This document shows, piece after piece, positions 7,393-15,923 of a stretch of DNA of 64,000 nt. This DNA comes from JAVBRA01 sp031548435 (GTDB lineage: Bacteria > Bacteroidota > Bacteroidia > Bacteroidales > Rikenellaceae). Numbering within the stretch: position 1 is the first letter of the stretch; every line of letters starts with the position of its first letter. The notes under the pieces are model-generated. The model did not search any database and had not been told where the DNA came from. It saw only the letters and a list, made by a program, of their open reading frames with translations. The position numbers and the translations under genes were made by a program. The DNA lies in the NCBI GenBank assembly GCA_031548435.1, contig JAVBRA010000017.1:1-64000 (forward strand), written 5' to 3'.

Positions 7393-10005
7393 TTATTTGG
7401 CAAGGTTGGCCAGCTGCGGGTCGGTATAACTTTGCACGAAACGGGTCTCGCCCTCGCGCACCGTGAAATTCTTCAATCGGGCCGGTTTGCTCCCCTGCAC
7501 CGTAAAGCTGTCGAGGGCCAGGCTTCCGTGCAGCACGGTCAGGTACACTTGGCTGCCGGTCACCTCGCACACGCCCCACGACGAACCGTTGCTCCAGAAA
7601 TATTTTCCGGGGCGCGAGGTGAACGCCATGCTCTTATCCACGCCCGAATAGTTGAATCCGGTCATGGCCACCAACGACGCCCAACTGGCCATGCTGCGGG
7701 CGTAAAAGTGTCCGCACTCGGCCTCGCTGAACGGATTGCGCTTATCGCCGTCAAAGCGGTCCCGGATGGCGCGGATGCACGTCAGTCCGTCTTCTTCCAG
7801 CCCCTCGTACAGCATCCCCACGGCGGCGCTGTATTCAAATCCGGTCATCACTTCCGGGAAATAGGGAAAAGGCACTTTCATGCGTCCGTTCGGCCAACTG
7901 GCCATCAGAAGCCCCGCCTCATTGCCCAGGGCATACGAGCGCATATTGTTGAAATGATCCGAAAAATCGGGCCGGTAGTTATACCTCATAATGCTCTGCA
8001 AGGTTGTGGCCACATGGTTTTTATCCACCAGATAGCCCAGCCCGCAGATGTGAGCCATGTACTGCCCCACCAGCTGGTCGACCAGACAGCCACGCCCCAA
8101 CTGGTACGGGGGCATACCGTCCGAAGCATAGTCGTCCGTCAGGAATTCGTACGTATCGGGGTCGGTGATCTTATGTTCGTAATACTCGCCGTTGAACAGG
8201 TTGGCGTCGATCCATCGGCTGCCTTTGGCGAACAACTCGTCGCAGGTTTTTTTGAACTCCCTGTCCTTCATCGCGGCGGCCATCTCGCTGCCGGCCTTCA
8301 GGGCGCCCAGATACCACACCCCCATCTGCGGATTGGGCCCGTAGTAACACACATCCATCGTGTTGTGCTGCACCCCCTCCATCACGCCGTCTTTGTCGAT
8401 GTCCCACAAGCCGCCCGTCCAGGCGAACGCCAGCGCACTCCTGACCTGCGGCCAGTTGCGGCACAGAAAGTCGTTATCGCCGCTCAGCTGCCAGTCGCGG
8501 TAGAATTTCATGATGGCGCCCATCTGCCCGTCGGCCGCCACGTCCCATTCGCTGAATTTATCGCCGGGCGCCGCGGACGACAGCGGCAGTTTCGCCCGGA
8601 AAGCCATCGCCCCCTTGTCGTTCAGGGCGTAATTGAACTCCACGTCGCGCATCGACCGGGCCAGTTCGCCGAACAGGAACGCCGTTGCCTGCTCGTAGTT
8701 CCACACATGGGTGCAGCTGCCGAAGCACGACCCGGTGAAATCCATGATCCCCTCCCAACCCATCATATGGCCCGACGGCAGGCGGAACACGGTCTGCGAA
8801 TGCAGCACCGCCAGATTGAACAGGGCCGCCTGGCGCACCTCCGGCGGCAGGTCGCTGTCCACCACCGCGTTTACAAAATCAAGGGTCTGGCGCTCAAGCC
8901 GGGGAAGTTCCGGAAGGGTCTTCTCCGCAACGTCCCATGCATCGGCGTATTTCGTGCTGTAATAGTTTCCGAAAACGGTCTTGTTGTGGTTCGGATTCTC
9001 CCACGACACCCATCCCAGACGGTTGGGGAAGTTCCAGGTAATAAAGAACGTGAAGCATTTTTTCTCTCCCGGCGCAATCGATTGTTTGACCGCCAGTGAC
9101 GCCATCGGGTCGTCCTCGTACAACTTCTCTTTATCGGTCAACACGCCGTCCGCGCTGAAATCGTCCCAGAAATCGAGCATGGCGTTCGACCACGAGTTGG
9201 GCGTCGACGAGCGGCGGTACGAAATCCCCTGCGATGCGTTGGTGGTCAGGGCGATCGTCCCCCAGGCCGCATCGGTCGAATCGACCTCGGCGGAGTACAT
9301 GTATATACCCGAAAATCCGTCGCCCGGACGGTATTCGTTCACATTGCCCTTAGCTCCCTGCGGAATATAGTCGCCCTTCCAACTGGTTGCGAACCTGCTG
9401 CCGTCGCGCCCCACAAAGTTGCGCATGTTGCCGCACACCGACACGTCGACCGCTTCGCCGGAGGTGTTTTCCACCTCGTAGGTCAGCACCGCAATGGGAA
9501 TTCCGCTCGCATCGGCATCGCCCGGAACCAGCGGATTGAACGCCTTGATGCGCACCTTCACCGGCATTTCGCTGTCGGTAAGCGTCACCTGTCCGAACGG
9601 ATAAGCCGCCCCGAACGAGGCCCCGGCAAAGCGCGGCAGCCCGTGATGGTTCACCGGACGCCCCTCATAATGCTGGTATTCTTTGGCATCGAGCGGGCCG
9701 ATCAGCGCCCGGGTCTTGGCATCGCCCTCCTGCGGCTTCACCCAAATGGCGAAAAACGGAGCATCGTTGCCCTCGGTGACGGTACTGTAACCGATAGCGG
9801 GCTTGTTCATGATCTGCCAGTCGCGCAACTCGCCGCGCCCTCCCAGGCCGACCGTTCCCGTGCCGATGCCGCCCACCGGCATCGAGATATTATACAGGTG
9901 GTCTTTGTCGTAGGTTTTCAACACCGGCCACTCCGCCGGAACCCACCGGGCATGTACGGCAACAGCCGCCACACACGCCGCGACAAAAAGCATCCACTTT
10001 TTCAT
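7393..10005 (-). CDS. Secreted GH116 family glycoside hydrolase (GBA2-like)
   Basis: This 870-residue protein has a cleavable signal peptide (MKKWMLFVAACVAAVAVHA). The N-terminal beta domain starts with ISMPVGGIGTGTVGLGGRG, typical of the GBA2_N region, and is followed by the (alpha/alpha)6 catalytic domain (DUF608). The Glu in THVWNYEQA and the Asp in HNTMDVCYYG align, from memory of TxGH116 and human GBA2, with the nucleophile and acid/base. Family members act on beta-glucosides, beta-xylosides or glucosylceramide; the substrate here is unknown. There is no SusC/SusD pair nearby, so it is not part of a classic polysaccharide utilisation locus. The gene ends 10 bp after the transglycosylase gene and may be transcribed with it. 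Confidence 0.88.
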   Translation of the reverse strand: MKKWMLFVAACVAAVAVHARWVPAEWPVLKTYDKDHLYNISMPVGGIGTGTVGLGGRGELRDWQIMNKPAIGYSTVTEGNDAPFFAIWVKPQEGDAKTRALIGPLDAKEYQHYEGRPVNHHGLPRFAGASFGAAYPFGQVTLTDSEMPVKVRIKAFNPLVPGDADASGIPIAVLTYEVENTSGEAVDVSVCGNMRNFVGRDGSRFATSWKGDYIPQGAKGNVNEYRPGDGFSGIYMYSAEVDSTDAAWGTIALTTNASQGISYRRSSTPNSWSNAMLDFWDDFSADGVLTDKEKLYEDDPMASLAVKQSIAPGEKKCFTFFITWNFPNRLGWVSWENPNHNKTVFGNYYSTKYADAWDVAEKTLPELPRLERQTLDFVNAVVDSDLPPEVRQAALFNLAVLHSQTVFRLPSGHMMGWEGIMDFTGSCFGSCTHVWNYEQATAFLFGELARSMRDVEFNYALNDKGAMAFRAKLPLSSAAPGDKFSEWDVAADGQMGAIMKFYRDWQLSGDNDFLCRNWPQVRSALAFAWTGGLWDIDKDGVMEGVQHNTMDVCYYGPNPQMGVWYLGALKAGSEMAAAMKDREFKKTCDELFAKGSRWIDANLFNGEYYEHKITDPDTYEFLTDDYASDGMPPYQLGRGCLVDQLVGQYMAHICGLGYLVDKNHVATTLQSIMRYNYRPDFSDHFNNMRSYALGNEAGLLMASWPNGRMKVPFPYFPEVMTGFEYSAAVGMLYEGLEEDGLTCIRAIRDRFDGDKRNPFSEAECGHFYARSMASWASLVAMTGFNYSGVDKSMAFTSRPGKYFWSNGSSWGVCEVTGSQVYLTVLHGSLALDSFTVQGSKPARLKNFTVREGETRFVQSYTDPQLANLAK

Positions 10006-10015
10006 ACCTCAAAGA

Positions 10016-11308
10016 TTAATTGACTTTTAATGTTTTGCCGATTCGCAGCACATACCTGTCCGGATTACTGATCCCATTGAGCGCCGCCAGGCGTTTGACC
10101 GTGGTGCCGTATTTGGCGGCGATCCCCCCGAGGGTGTCGCCCGATTTGATCTTGTGGGTCTTCGAAGCGGTGGAAGTCACGGCGGCCGCGGTGGCTTCGA
10201 GGTTGATCTTGCCCGATCCGTCGGGCGAGAGGTATTTGGCCAGGTACACCGTGTCTTTGCAGTAAATATCGTTTTCGCAGCGCACAAAAGAGACCACCTC
10301 GGCCTGCGGCAGCACCAGCTTGCGGGGCTTCGCCGGATCGATCACCGGCACAATGTCGAGCAGGTACTGGGGGTTCAGCTCACGGATCACCTCGACCGGA
10401 ATGCCCAGGGTTGAAGAGACCTGCCCGAAATGCATGAACCGGCTGACCATCACTGTATCGACAGCCAACGGCATCGAAGGCGTTATCGGATTGATATTAT
10501 GTGCCTTATGATACATATAAGCATAACTCATACCGATGAACCCGGGCACATAGCCGCGTGTTTCGGCCGGCAGGTAAGGATAGATATCCCAGAAGGTCTT
10601 GGCTTTGTCGCCCGCGCGCACCAATGCCTTGGCCACATTGCCCTCGCCACAGTTATAGGCGGCCAGCGCCAGCGTCCAGTCGTCGAACATGCCGTAGAGC
10701 CGTTTGAGGTATTTGCAGGCAGCCTCGGTAGCCAGCTGCACGTCGAACCGGTCATCCTCGAACGAGGTGATCTCCAACCCGAACGCCCGTCCGGTGGCAG
10801 GCATGAACTGCCACAGCCCCCCGGCACCGGCGCGCGAAATGGCTGTGGGAACGAGCGCCGACTCGATCAGCGGCAATATCTTCAGTTCCAGCGGCATCCC
10901 CTGACGGGCCAGTTCGGCCTCGAAATAGGGCATGTAATACTGCGCCTGGCCCAGAATCCGCGACACCATCCCTTTGCTGGTCGAAGTATACCGGATGATG
11001 TACGGCTTAACCAGATCGTTGTAAGGCATATTCAACGGAGTCATCATCATCCGGAATCGCTCTTCGTACACCGAATCGGGAATGTTGTTGGGATCGTTAT
11101 AGCCCGCCGTCACGTCGATGTTGATGAACTCGCGGAAAAAGAGATCCTGCGAGATATCGATCTTCTCGCGGTTCCACACCGCCAGCAGCGAGTCGTAGCG
11201 AACCGCCGGGTGTTTGATGTTCTCCTGATAAGTATACAGCGGCCCCTCCTGTGCCAGCGCAGGCAGCGCCGCAAGGGCCGCGACAATCGATAAAAGCGTT
11301 TTTTTCAT
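10016..11308 (-). CDS. LysM-containing membrane-bound/periplasmic lytic transglycosylase (MltD type)
   Basis: 430 residues with a signal peptide (MKKTLLSIVAALAALPALAQ). The SLT (family 1 transglycosylase) domain spans about residues 130-260. It has the catalytic Glu in LIESALVPTAISRAGAGG, followed by LWQFMPATG and LALAAYNCGEGNV. A C-terminal LysM repeat at about residues 385-430 (HKIKSGDTLGGIAAKYGTTV) would bind peptidoglycan. It cleaves glycan strands to give 1,6-anhydromuropeptides. It follows the DUF5683 gene in the parA-parB-DUF5683-mltD order that I know from other Bacteroidetes. Confidence 0.9.
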   Translation of the reverse strand: MKKTLLSIVAALAALPALAQEGPLYTYQENIKHPAVRYDSLLAVWNREKIDISQDLFFREFINIDVTAGYNDPNNIPDSVYEERFRMMMTPLNMPYNDLVKPYIIRYTSTSKGMVSRILGQAQYYMPYFEAELARQGMPLELKILPLIESALVPTAISRAGAGGLWQFMPATGRAFGLEITSFEDDRFDVQLATEAACKYLKRLYGMFDDWTLALAAYNCGEGNVAKALVRAGDKAKTFWDIYPYLPAETRGYVPGFIGMSYAYMYHKAHNINPITPSMPLAVDTVMVSRFMHFGQVSSTLGIPVEVIRELNPQYLLDIVPVIDPAKPRKLVLPQAEVVSFVRCENDIYCKDTVYLAKYLSPDGSGKINLEATAAAVTSTASKTHKIKSGDTLGGIAAKYGTTVKRLAALNGISNPDRYVLRIGKTLKVN

Positions 11309-11322
11309 GGTATTATTTAACC

Positions 11323-11335
11323 GAGCCTCAGGCTC
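11323..11335. repeat. GAGCC-TCA-GGCTC palindrome
   Basis: Short palindrome with a 3-base centre, 15 bp upstream of the transglycosylase start. It is one of several similar palindromes in intergenic gaps of this window (see 15842, 23530, 42928, 62734). It could be a terminator for the DUF5683 gene or a repeat remnant. Confidence 0.5.
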
Positions 11336-11413
11336 TATTTGTTAACCGAAATTGTTTCACACCCCACAAACGCCGCGGATCGGGACTTTTTTCCGGAAAG
11401 CGTCCGTCCGCCA

Positions 11414-12451
11414 TCAGAAACTCAGGCTCACATTCAACCCGAAGCCCGGTTTGCTGCCGGCTGTCAGGGTGTTGGTGTTGAACATATAGGGTTCGACCCT
11501 CATGGTCAGGTCGTCGCTGACGTCGAACGTGCGCAGGTACGAGTCGACGTGGGCATCGATCACCTGCAAAACGTACCATCCGGCCGTGACGATGATGCTC
11601 AGGTCGCGGTTGCGGCGGAATGCGTTGCGGGTGTTGCGCAGCACATCGGCCGAGTAGCGTCCGCCGAACTCGTCGACCGTTTCGGGATCGTCGTCCGTCA
11701 GCAACCGGTAGGCCGTGCGGTAACGCTGGTATCCGCGGTTGTTCCAGTCGATGATGAAGCCCATCAACGCAAATCCGCCATACACGATCGGCACTTTCCA
11801 GTAGGCGCCGTTGTACACCTGCCCCGCCCCCGGACACAGCATCGACAGCGTGGTGGCGCGTTTGGCCGGCTTCACCGAATAGGGATAGTTGAACACGCCG
11901 TCGCCGACAAAGTAAAGGTAGGTGATGCCCGCCCCGACGTAATAGAGCGTGCTTTGCGAACGATAGCTCTTTCTCTTTTTGTCCAGCGCCTCCAGTTCGC
12001 TGTCGCCGGCCCCGGCATCGCGGGCGTCGTCGTATTGCCGGGTATAGTCGTTGTAGCTCTTGCGGGCATCGATGCCCAGGTAGGTCAATCCCCCGACCGC
12101 CCCGTAAAGCACCGGCAGTTTCCAGTACTGCTTGTTGTATATCTGGCTGAAACCGGGCAGGGGCAACGACAGCAGCGCCATGCGCGAGATCGACAGCGTG
12201 TCTTTGCGCTCTTCGCTCAGGGTATCTTTCTGATACAGCAACTCCAACCGCCGGACACGGTAATTCTCCAACTCCCTGGCCTGTTGTTCGGTCAGCTGCT
12301 CCGGCGCGGATTGGGCCGTGATAATCGAATCGGCCTCGACCACCAGCCCGCCTGCAACCACTAGCGTATCGCCTGCCGGAACCTCGTGCGCCCGGGCGGC
12401 GAAGCAGGTCAGAACCAGTACCAAACAGGAGAAGCAGATCTTTTTCAACAT
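11414..12451 (-). CDS. DUF5683 domain secreted protein
   Basis: 345 residues with an N-terminal signal peptide (MLKKICFSCLVLVLTCFAARA). The conserved DUF5683 core has two similar halves. LPGFSQIYNKQYWKLPVLYGAVGGLTYLG and CPGAGQVYNGAYWKVPIVYGGFALMG share the PG-x-GQ-x-YN-x-x-YWK-x-P motif, each followed by a hydrophobic segment that may insert in a membrane. The C-terminus (VEPYMFNTNTLTAGSKPG) is beta-rich. No biochemical function is known to me. Its constant position between parB and a lytic transglycosylase gene suggests a cell-envelope or chromosome-linked role, but that is inference. Confidence 0.82.
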   Translation of the reverse strand: MLKKICFSCLVLVLTCFAARAHEVPAGDTLVVAGGLVVEADSIITAQSAPEQLTEQQARELENYRVRRLELLYQKDTLSEERKDTLSISRMALLSLPLPGFSQIYNKQYWKLPVLYGAVGGLTYLGIDARKSYNDYTRQYDDARDAGAGDSELEALDKKRKSYRSQSTLYYVGAGITYLYFVGDGVFNYPYSVKPAKRATTLSMLCPGAGQVYNGAYWKVPIVYGGFALMGFIIDWNNRGYQRYRTAYRLLTDDDPETVDEFGGRYSADVLRNTRNAFRRNRDLSIIVTAGWYVLQVIDAHVDSYLRTFDVSDDLTMRVEPYMFNTNTLTAGSKPGFGLNVSLSF

Positions 12452-12466
12452 AACCGTCCGTCCGGA

Positions 12467-13357
12467 TTACTTTATCTTTTCGAATGTGCGGAGCATCGCC
12501 TCGATCTGGTCGTCCGAGGTGAATCCGATAACGATCTTACCCTCGCCCCGGCTGTTTTTCTTGATGCTGATCTCCTGCGAGAACAGGCGTTCGAGGTTTT
12601 CGACCAGGCGAGTGTAGCTTTCGGGGTACTCCTCGTCGTGGGCGGGTGCTTTTTTCACCTTGCTCCCTTCGGCCTCGTGTTTGGCCATCTCCTCGACCTG
12701 ACGCACCGACAGGGCGTTCTTGATCGTCTTTTTCAGCAACGCCAGCTGCTTTTTCGCGTTTTCGATGCTGATCAACGCACGGGCATGCCCCATCGAAATC
12801 AGCTCTTCCCTGACGGCCAGCTGTATCTCGGCCGGCAACTTCAACAGGCGCAGGTAGTTGGTCACCGTCGAACGCTTCTTCCCCACCCTTTCGGCCAGCG
12901 TCTCCTGCGTGATGGCGCACTCGTCAACCAATTGCTGCAACGACAGCGCGATGTCGATGGCGTTGAGGTCTTGCCGCTGGATGTTCTCGACCAGGGCCAT
13001 CTCCAACAGCGTCTGGTCATCGGCCTGGCGGATGTAGGCCGGAATGTGGGTCAGCCCGGCCATCATGCAGGCGCGATAACGCCGTTCGCCGCTGATGATG
13101 AGGTAATTGTCCTCGCCCTCCTTTTTCACCGTAATGGGCTGTATCACCCCCAGGTACCGGATCGAATCGGATAACTCACGAAGGGCTTCCTCATCGAAAC
13201 TGCGGCGCGGCTGGTTGGGGTTCGGCTTCACCGCCTCCACCGGCAGCTCCTCCATCAGCGAGCTCTTTTTGGGCTTCTGCGGATACGACAGGTTCTCGAT
13301 CTCGAAAATCGCCTCCAGGCCGCGGCCCAGACCCTTGTTCTTCTTATTGTCGGACAT
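12467..13357 (-). CDS. parB: Chromosome partitioning protein ParB
   Basis: 296 residues with all ParB landmarks. It begins with the short basic N-terminus KGLGRGLEAIFE. The ParB/Srx CTPase-like domain has VKPNPNQPRR and ISGERRYRACMMAGL, the latter containing the GERRxRA nucleotide-binding motif. A helix-turn-helix follows (TQETLAERVGKKRSTVTNYLRLLKLP), then a C-terminal dimerisation region. ParB loads on parS sites and works with ParA, encoded just upstream. I saw no consensus parS palindrome in the window. Confidence 0.95.
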   Translation of the reverse strand: MSDNKKNKGLGRGLEAIFEIENLSYPQKPKKSSLMEELPVEAVKPNPNQPRRSFDEEALRELSDSIRYLGVIQPITVKKEGEDNYLIISGERRYRACMMAGLTHIPAYIRQADDQTLLEMALVENIQRQDLNAIDIALSLQQLVDECAITQETLAERVGKKRSTVTNYLRLLKLPAEIQLAVREELISMGHARALISIENAKKQLALLKKTIKNALSVRQVEEMAKHEAEGSKVKKAPAHDEEYPESYTRLVENLERLFSQEISIKKNSRGEGKIVIGFTSDDQIEAMLRTFEKIK

Positions 13358-13469
13358 ATTTCTTCTTTATTATTTCTTACGCGATTCTACTTCTGCCTTG
13401 AGAGTCAACGGCTTTTCCATGCATCGGAGACCTCCGTCTCCCGGCAATGCCCCATGAACGCAACCAGGA

Positions 13470-14240
13470 TCACACCATGTGGGCATTTTTGCCCAGGAAC
13501 TCTTTCGCCAGGTTGAGGTAGTTGACGCTGCCGTTCGACGAGGCGTCGTACAGCAGGGCGGGTTTGCCGAAGCTGGGCGCCTCGCTCAGGCGGGTGTTGC
13601 GCTGAATGATGGTCTGGAACACCAGCGGCCCGAAATGGCGCCGCACCTCTTCCACCACCTGGTTGGCCAGCTTCAGGCGCGAGTCGTACATGGTGAACAG
13701 GAAGCCCTCGATCTCCAGCGAGCGGTTCAGCCTCTCTTTGGTCATCTTGATGGTGTTGAGCAGCTTGCCCAGCCCCTCCAGAGCGAAATACTCGCACTGT
13801 ACGGGGATGATGACGCTGTCGGCCGCCGTCAACGCGTTGAGTGTCAGCAGGCCCAGCGACGGCGAGCAATCGATCAGGATGTAATCGTAATTGCCTTTGA
13901 CGGGCTCCAGCACCGATTTCATGCGGAATTGTCCGTCTTCCATCTCCACCATCTCGGTTTCGGCCCCCACCAGATTGATCGACGAGGGGATGATATCGAG
14001 GCCCGGCAGCATTTGCGAGGAGCGGATCACTTCGGCCGCCGCCATCCGCCCGATCAGGCAGTCGTAGATATTGGCGCCGTTGATGTCGAAGCCCAGCCCT
14101 GAGGTCGAATTGGCCTGCGGGTCGGCGTCGACCAGCAGCACTTTTTTGTCGAGTACGGCCAGGCTGGCGGCCAGGTTGATGGCCGTGGTGGTTTTCCCCA
14201 CGCCCCCCTTTTGGTTGGCAAGAGCAACTATTTTGGACAT
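13470..14240 (-). CDS. parA: Chromosome partitioning ATPase ParA (Soj)
   Basis: 256 residues, a normal length for chromosomal ParA. The deviant Walker A motif is ANQKGGVGKTTTAINLA at the N-terminus. Walker B is YDYILIDCSPSLGLLTLNAL, and VIIPVQCEYFALEGLGKL follows. It lacks the long N-terminal extension of plasmid ParA proteins. It drives partition of ParB-bound origins. The gene lies 112 bp upstream of parB on the same strand. Confidence 0.95.
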   Translation of the reverse strand: MSKIVALANQKGGVGKTTTAINLAASLAVLDKKVLLVDADPQANSTSGLGFDINGANIYDCLIGRMAAAEVIRSSQMLPGLDIIPSSINLVGAETEMVEMEDGQFRMKSVLEPVKGNYDYILIDCSPSLGLLTLNALTAADSVIIPVQCEYFALEGLGKLLNTIKMTKERLNRSLEIEGFLFTMYDSRLKLANQVVEEVRRHFGPLVFQTIIQRNTRLSEAPSFGKPALLYDASSNGSVNYLNLAKEFLGKNAHMV

Positions 14241-14331
14241 GAAATAACCTTTTGAGTTTTTAGAACCGCAATATTAATAAAATTATCCGGATTTATAAGA
14301 GTTTCTTCGGGGTTTTTACCCGCAAAACCTT

Positions 14332-15117
14332 CTATCTGGCGTCAAAACACCCGGTTGCGAAATCGTAACGCAGGCAGTCGAGCCGTCCGGTGTTGGCCTT
14401 GCCCGCCAACACCACCGACATGGGCAGGGGATAAACCGTTCCGTCGTCGCCGGAGAGCAGAAACTTCGGATGATTGACGCCGAAAGCCATCTCAACCGTG
14501 TGCACCCCCGGCTGATAATGATTGCGGTGCGAAAAATAAACCCGCCCGTTGTCGTCGGTCAGCACAACGTCGTAACGCCCCTTGCGCCGCACATCCACCT
14601 CGACGCGGCCGCTGACAACCACAGCCCCGCGATCGCCCGGCGACGACGAAAGCGACACCGAGCGCAGGGCGGCATCGTTCCACACATCGAGCACCACCGG
14701 CCCGGTTTGCCCCCGGAACCCGTCGGATTCGGAAAAAACAAGGCGCAGGTCATTCTCTCCATTCTTCAGCACTCCCCGAACCGGAACGCGGTAGCTGCCG
14801 GCCGAACCGTCGCAAGCAAGCAAAAGCGAGTCGTTGACAAAAAGGGAGAATTCGCCGGCCACACCACACAGAACGATCTCCACGTTCGACGAAAACATCT
14901 CCTGTTTCGTCACCTTGAAAGTAGCCAGGCGGGCCAATCGCCATTCGGCCAAATCCGTTCGGTTCACCTGGTCGGAAAACCCTCCGGGATGCAGCAGGAC
15001 ACGCTCGGTACGCAACCGCTTTTTCTGGATGAAAGGCCGCTCGCAGGATGAAAAAATCGACACGGAAAATGCAAAAATCAGTGTAAACCAAAGTTTACAA
15101 CATCTATCAAAATTCAT
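14332..15117 (-). CDS. Lipoprotein resembling the non-catalytic beta-sandwich part of GH2 beta-mannosidases
   Basis: 261 residues with a lipoprotein signal ending FSSC (Cys25). Residues about 75-135 read like the sugar-binding jelly-roll domain of GH2 enzymes: a VEIVLCGVAGEFSLFVND segment, then VLKNGENDLRLVF. Residues about 145-230 resemble the following immunoglobulin-like domain (VVLDVWNDAALRSVS, KGRYDVVLTDDNGRVYFS). No catalytic barrel follows; the gene stops at 14332 and parA begins 92 bp further on. It could be a carbohydrate-binding surface protein derived from a GH2 enzyme or an unrelated beta-sandwich protein. The assignment rests on pattern similarity only. Confidence 0.5.
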   Translation of the reverse strand: MNFDRCCKLWFTLIFAFSVSIFSSCERPFIQKKRLRTERVLLHPGGFSDQVNRTDLAEWRLARLATFKVTKQEMFSSNVEIVLCGVAGEFSLFVNDSLLLACDGSAGSYRVPVRGVLKNGENDLRLVFSESDGFRGQTGPVVLDVWNDAALRSVSLSSSPGDRGAVVVSGRVEVDVRRKGRYDVVLTDDNGRVYFSHRNHYQPGVHTVEMAFGVNHPKFLLSGDDGTVYPLPMSVVLAGKANTGRLDCLRYDFATGCFDAR

Positions 15118-15161
15118 GTAGGCCAGAATTTTATATCGTTTATTTAAAGAAAAGTAAGATG

Positions 15162-15773
15162 TTATTTTTTCGATACCTTTTCAGGGTTATTCCGAATAAA
15201 ATCAGCCCACGACGCCCCGCCCGACCGGTTCTTTCCGCCGCTGAAATTCTTTACTCCGGCACCGCCGACAGCCCCGGTCAGAGCTTTTTTCTGGCTCTCG
15301 TAATGGTGGCACAAAGCGACCGCCAGGCCGTCGGTCGCATCCAGCTTATCGGGAATGTCGGGCAACGAAAAAACGCGTTGCAACATCCGGGCCACCTGCT
15401 CTTTCGAGGCCGCCCCGTTGCCGGTAATCACCTGCTTCACGCGGCGGGGGGCGTACTCGCACACCTGCGCCCCCTCCATCAGTGCGGCGGCCATCGCAGC
15501 CCCCTGCGCCCGTCCCAGCTTGAGCATGCTCTGGACATTCTCGCCGTGGAACGGGGCCTCGAAAGCCACCTCGGCGGGTTTGTAAGCGCGCACCAGCATC
15601 GCCACGCGGCTGCCCAGATAGCGCAGTTTCTCGTAAGGGTTGTCGTAGCGCCGCAGGTCGATGCACCCCATCGCCAGCATCCGCACCGACGCACCGTCCA
15701 CCTCCACAGCCCCGTAGCCGGTGACGTTGGTTCCCGGGTCGATGCCCATGATCACTTTTTTAACCGTCTCCAT
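15162..15773 (-). CDS. ruvC: Holliday junction resolvase RuvC
   Basis: 203 residues. The RNase H-like fold is marked by GIDPGTNVTGYG (Asp12), VAFEAPFHG (Glu72) and KLDATDGLAVALCHHY (Asp145 and Asp148), the four acidic catalytic residues of the family. RuvC cuts Holliday junctions made during recombination, on junctions bound by RuvAB. No ruvA or ruvB is adjacent. The C-terminus has about 40 residues beyond the core, rich in Gly and basic residues. Confidence 0.95.
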   Translation of the reverse strand: METVKKVIMGIDPGTNVTGYGAVEVDGASVRMLAMGCIDLRRYDNPYEKLRYLGSRVAMLVRAYKPAEVAFEAPFHGENVQSMLKLGRAQGAAMAAALMEGAQVCEYAPRRVKQVITGNGAASKEQVARMLQRVFSLPDIPDKLDATDGLAVALCHHYESQKKALTGAVGGAGVKNFSGGKNRSGGASWADFIRNNPEKVSKK

Positions 15774-15841
15774 TGACCGTAAAAATAATAATAATCGGGC
15801 AAATGAACACCCTATAAGTATATTTATATAACTTTGGGGCC

Positions 15842-15859
15842 AGAGCCACAGGCTCTTTT
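15842..15859 (+). repeat. AGAGCC-ACA-GGCTCT palindrome followed by T run
   Basis: Perfect 6-bp palindrome arms around a 3-base centre followed by TTTT, in the divergent gap between ruvC and the glycosyltransferase gene. Terminator-like in form but upstream of both genes, which suggests a repeat rather than a terminator of either. Confidence 0.5.
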
Positions 15860-15923
15860 ATTATCGGGTGCCGTATTTCGTTCATCGATATTCGTGGACG
15901 AATGAATGTTGTTGCTAAAAAAC

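Noticed and set aside
6778..9099. Very long open frame (over 770 codons) on the plus strand
   Set aside because: It is antisense to mnmE and the GH116 gene, both of which have full sets of family motifs. Long antisense frames are expected at this GC content. The same applies to the plus-strand frame at 30686-32773 and the minus-strand frame at 42848-44863.
12467..14240. parS site or replication origin near parAB
   Set aside because: I looked for a TGTTTCACGTGAAACA-like palindrome and dnaA-type clusters and saw none in the window.
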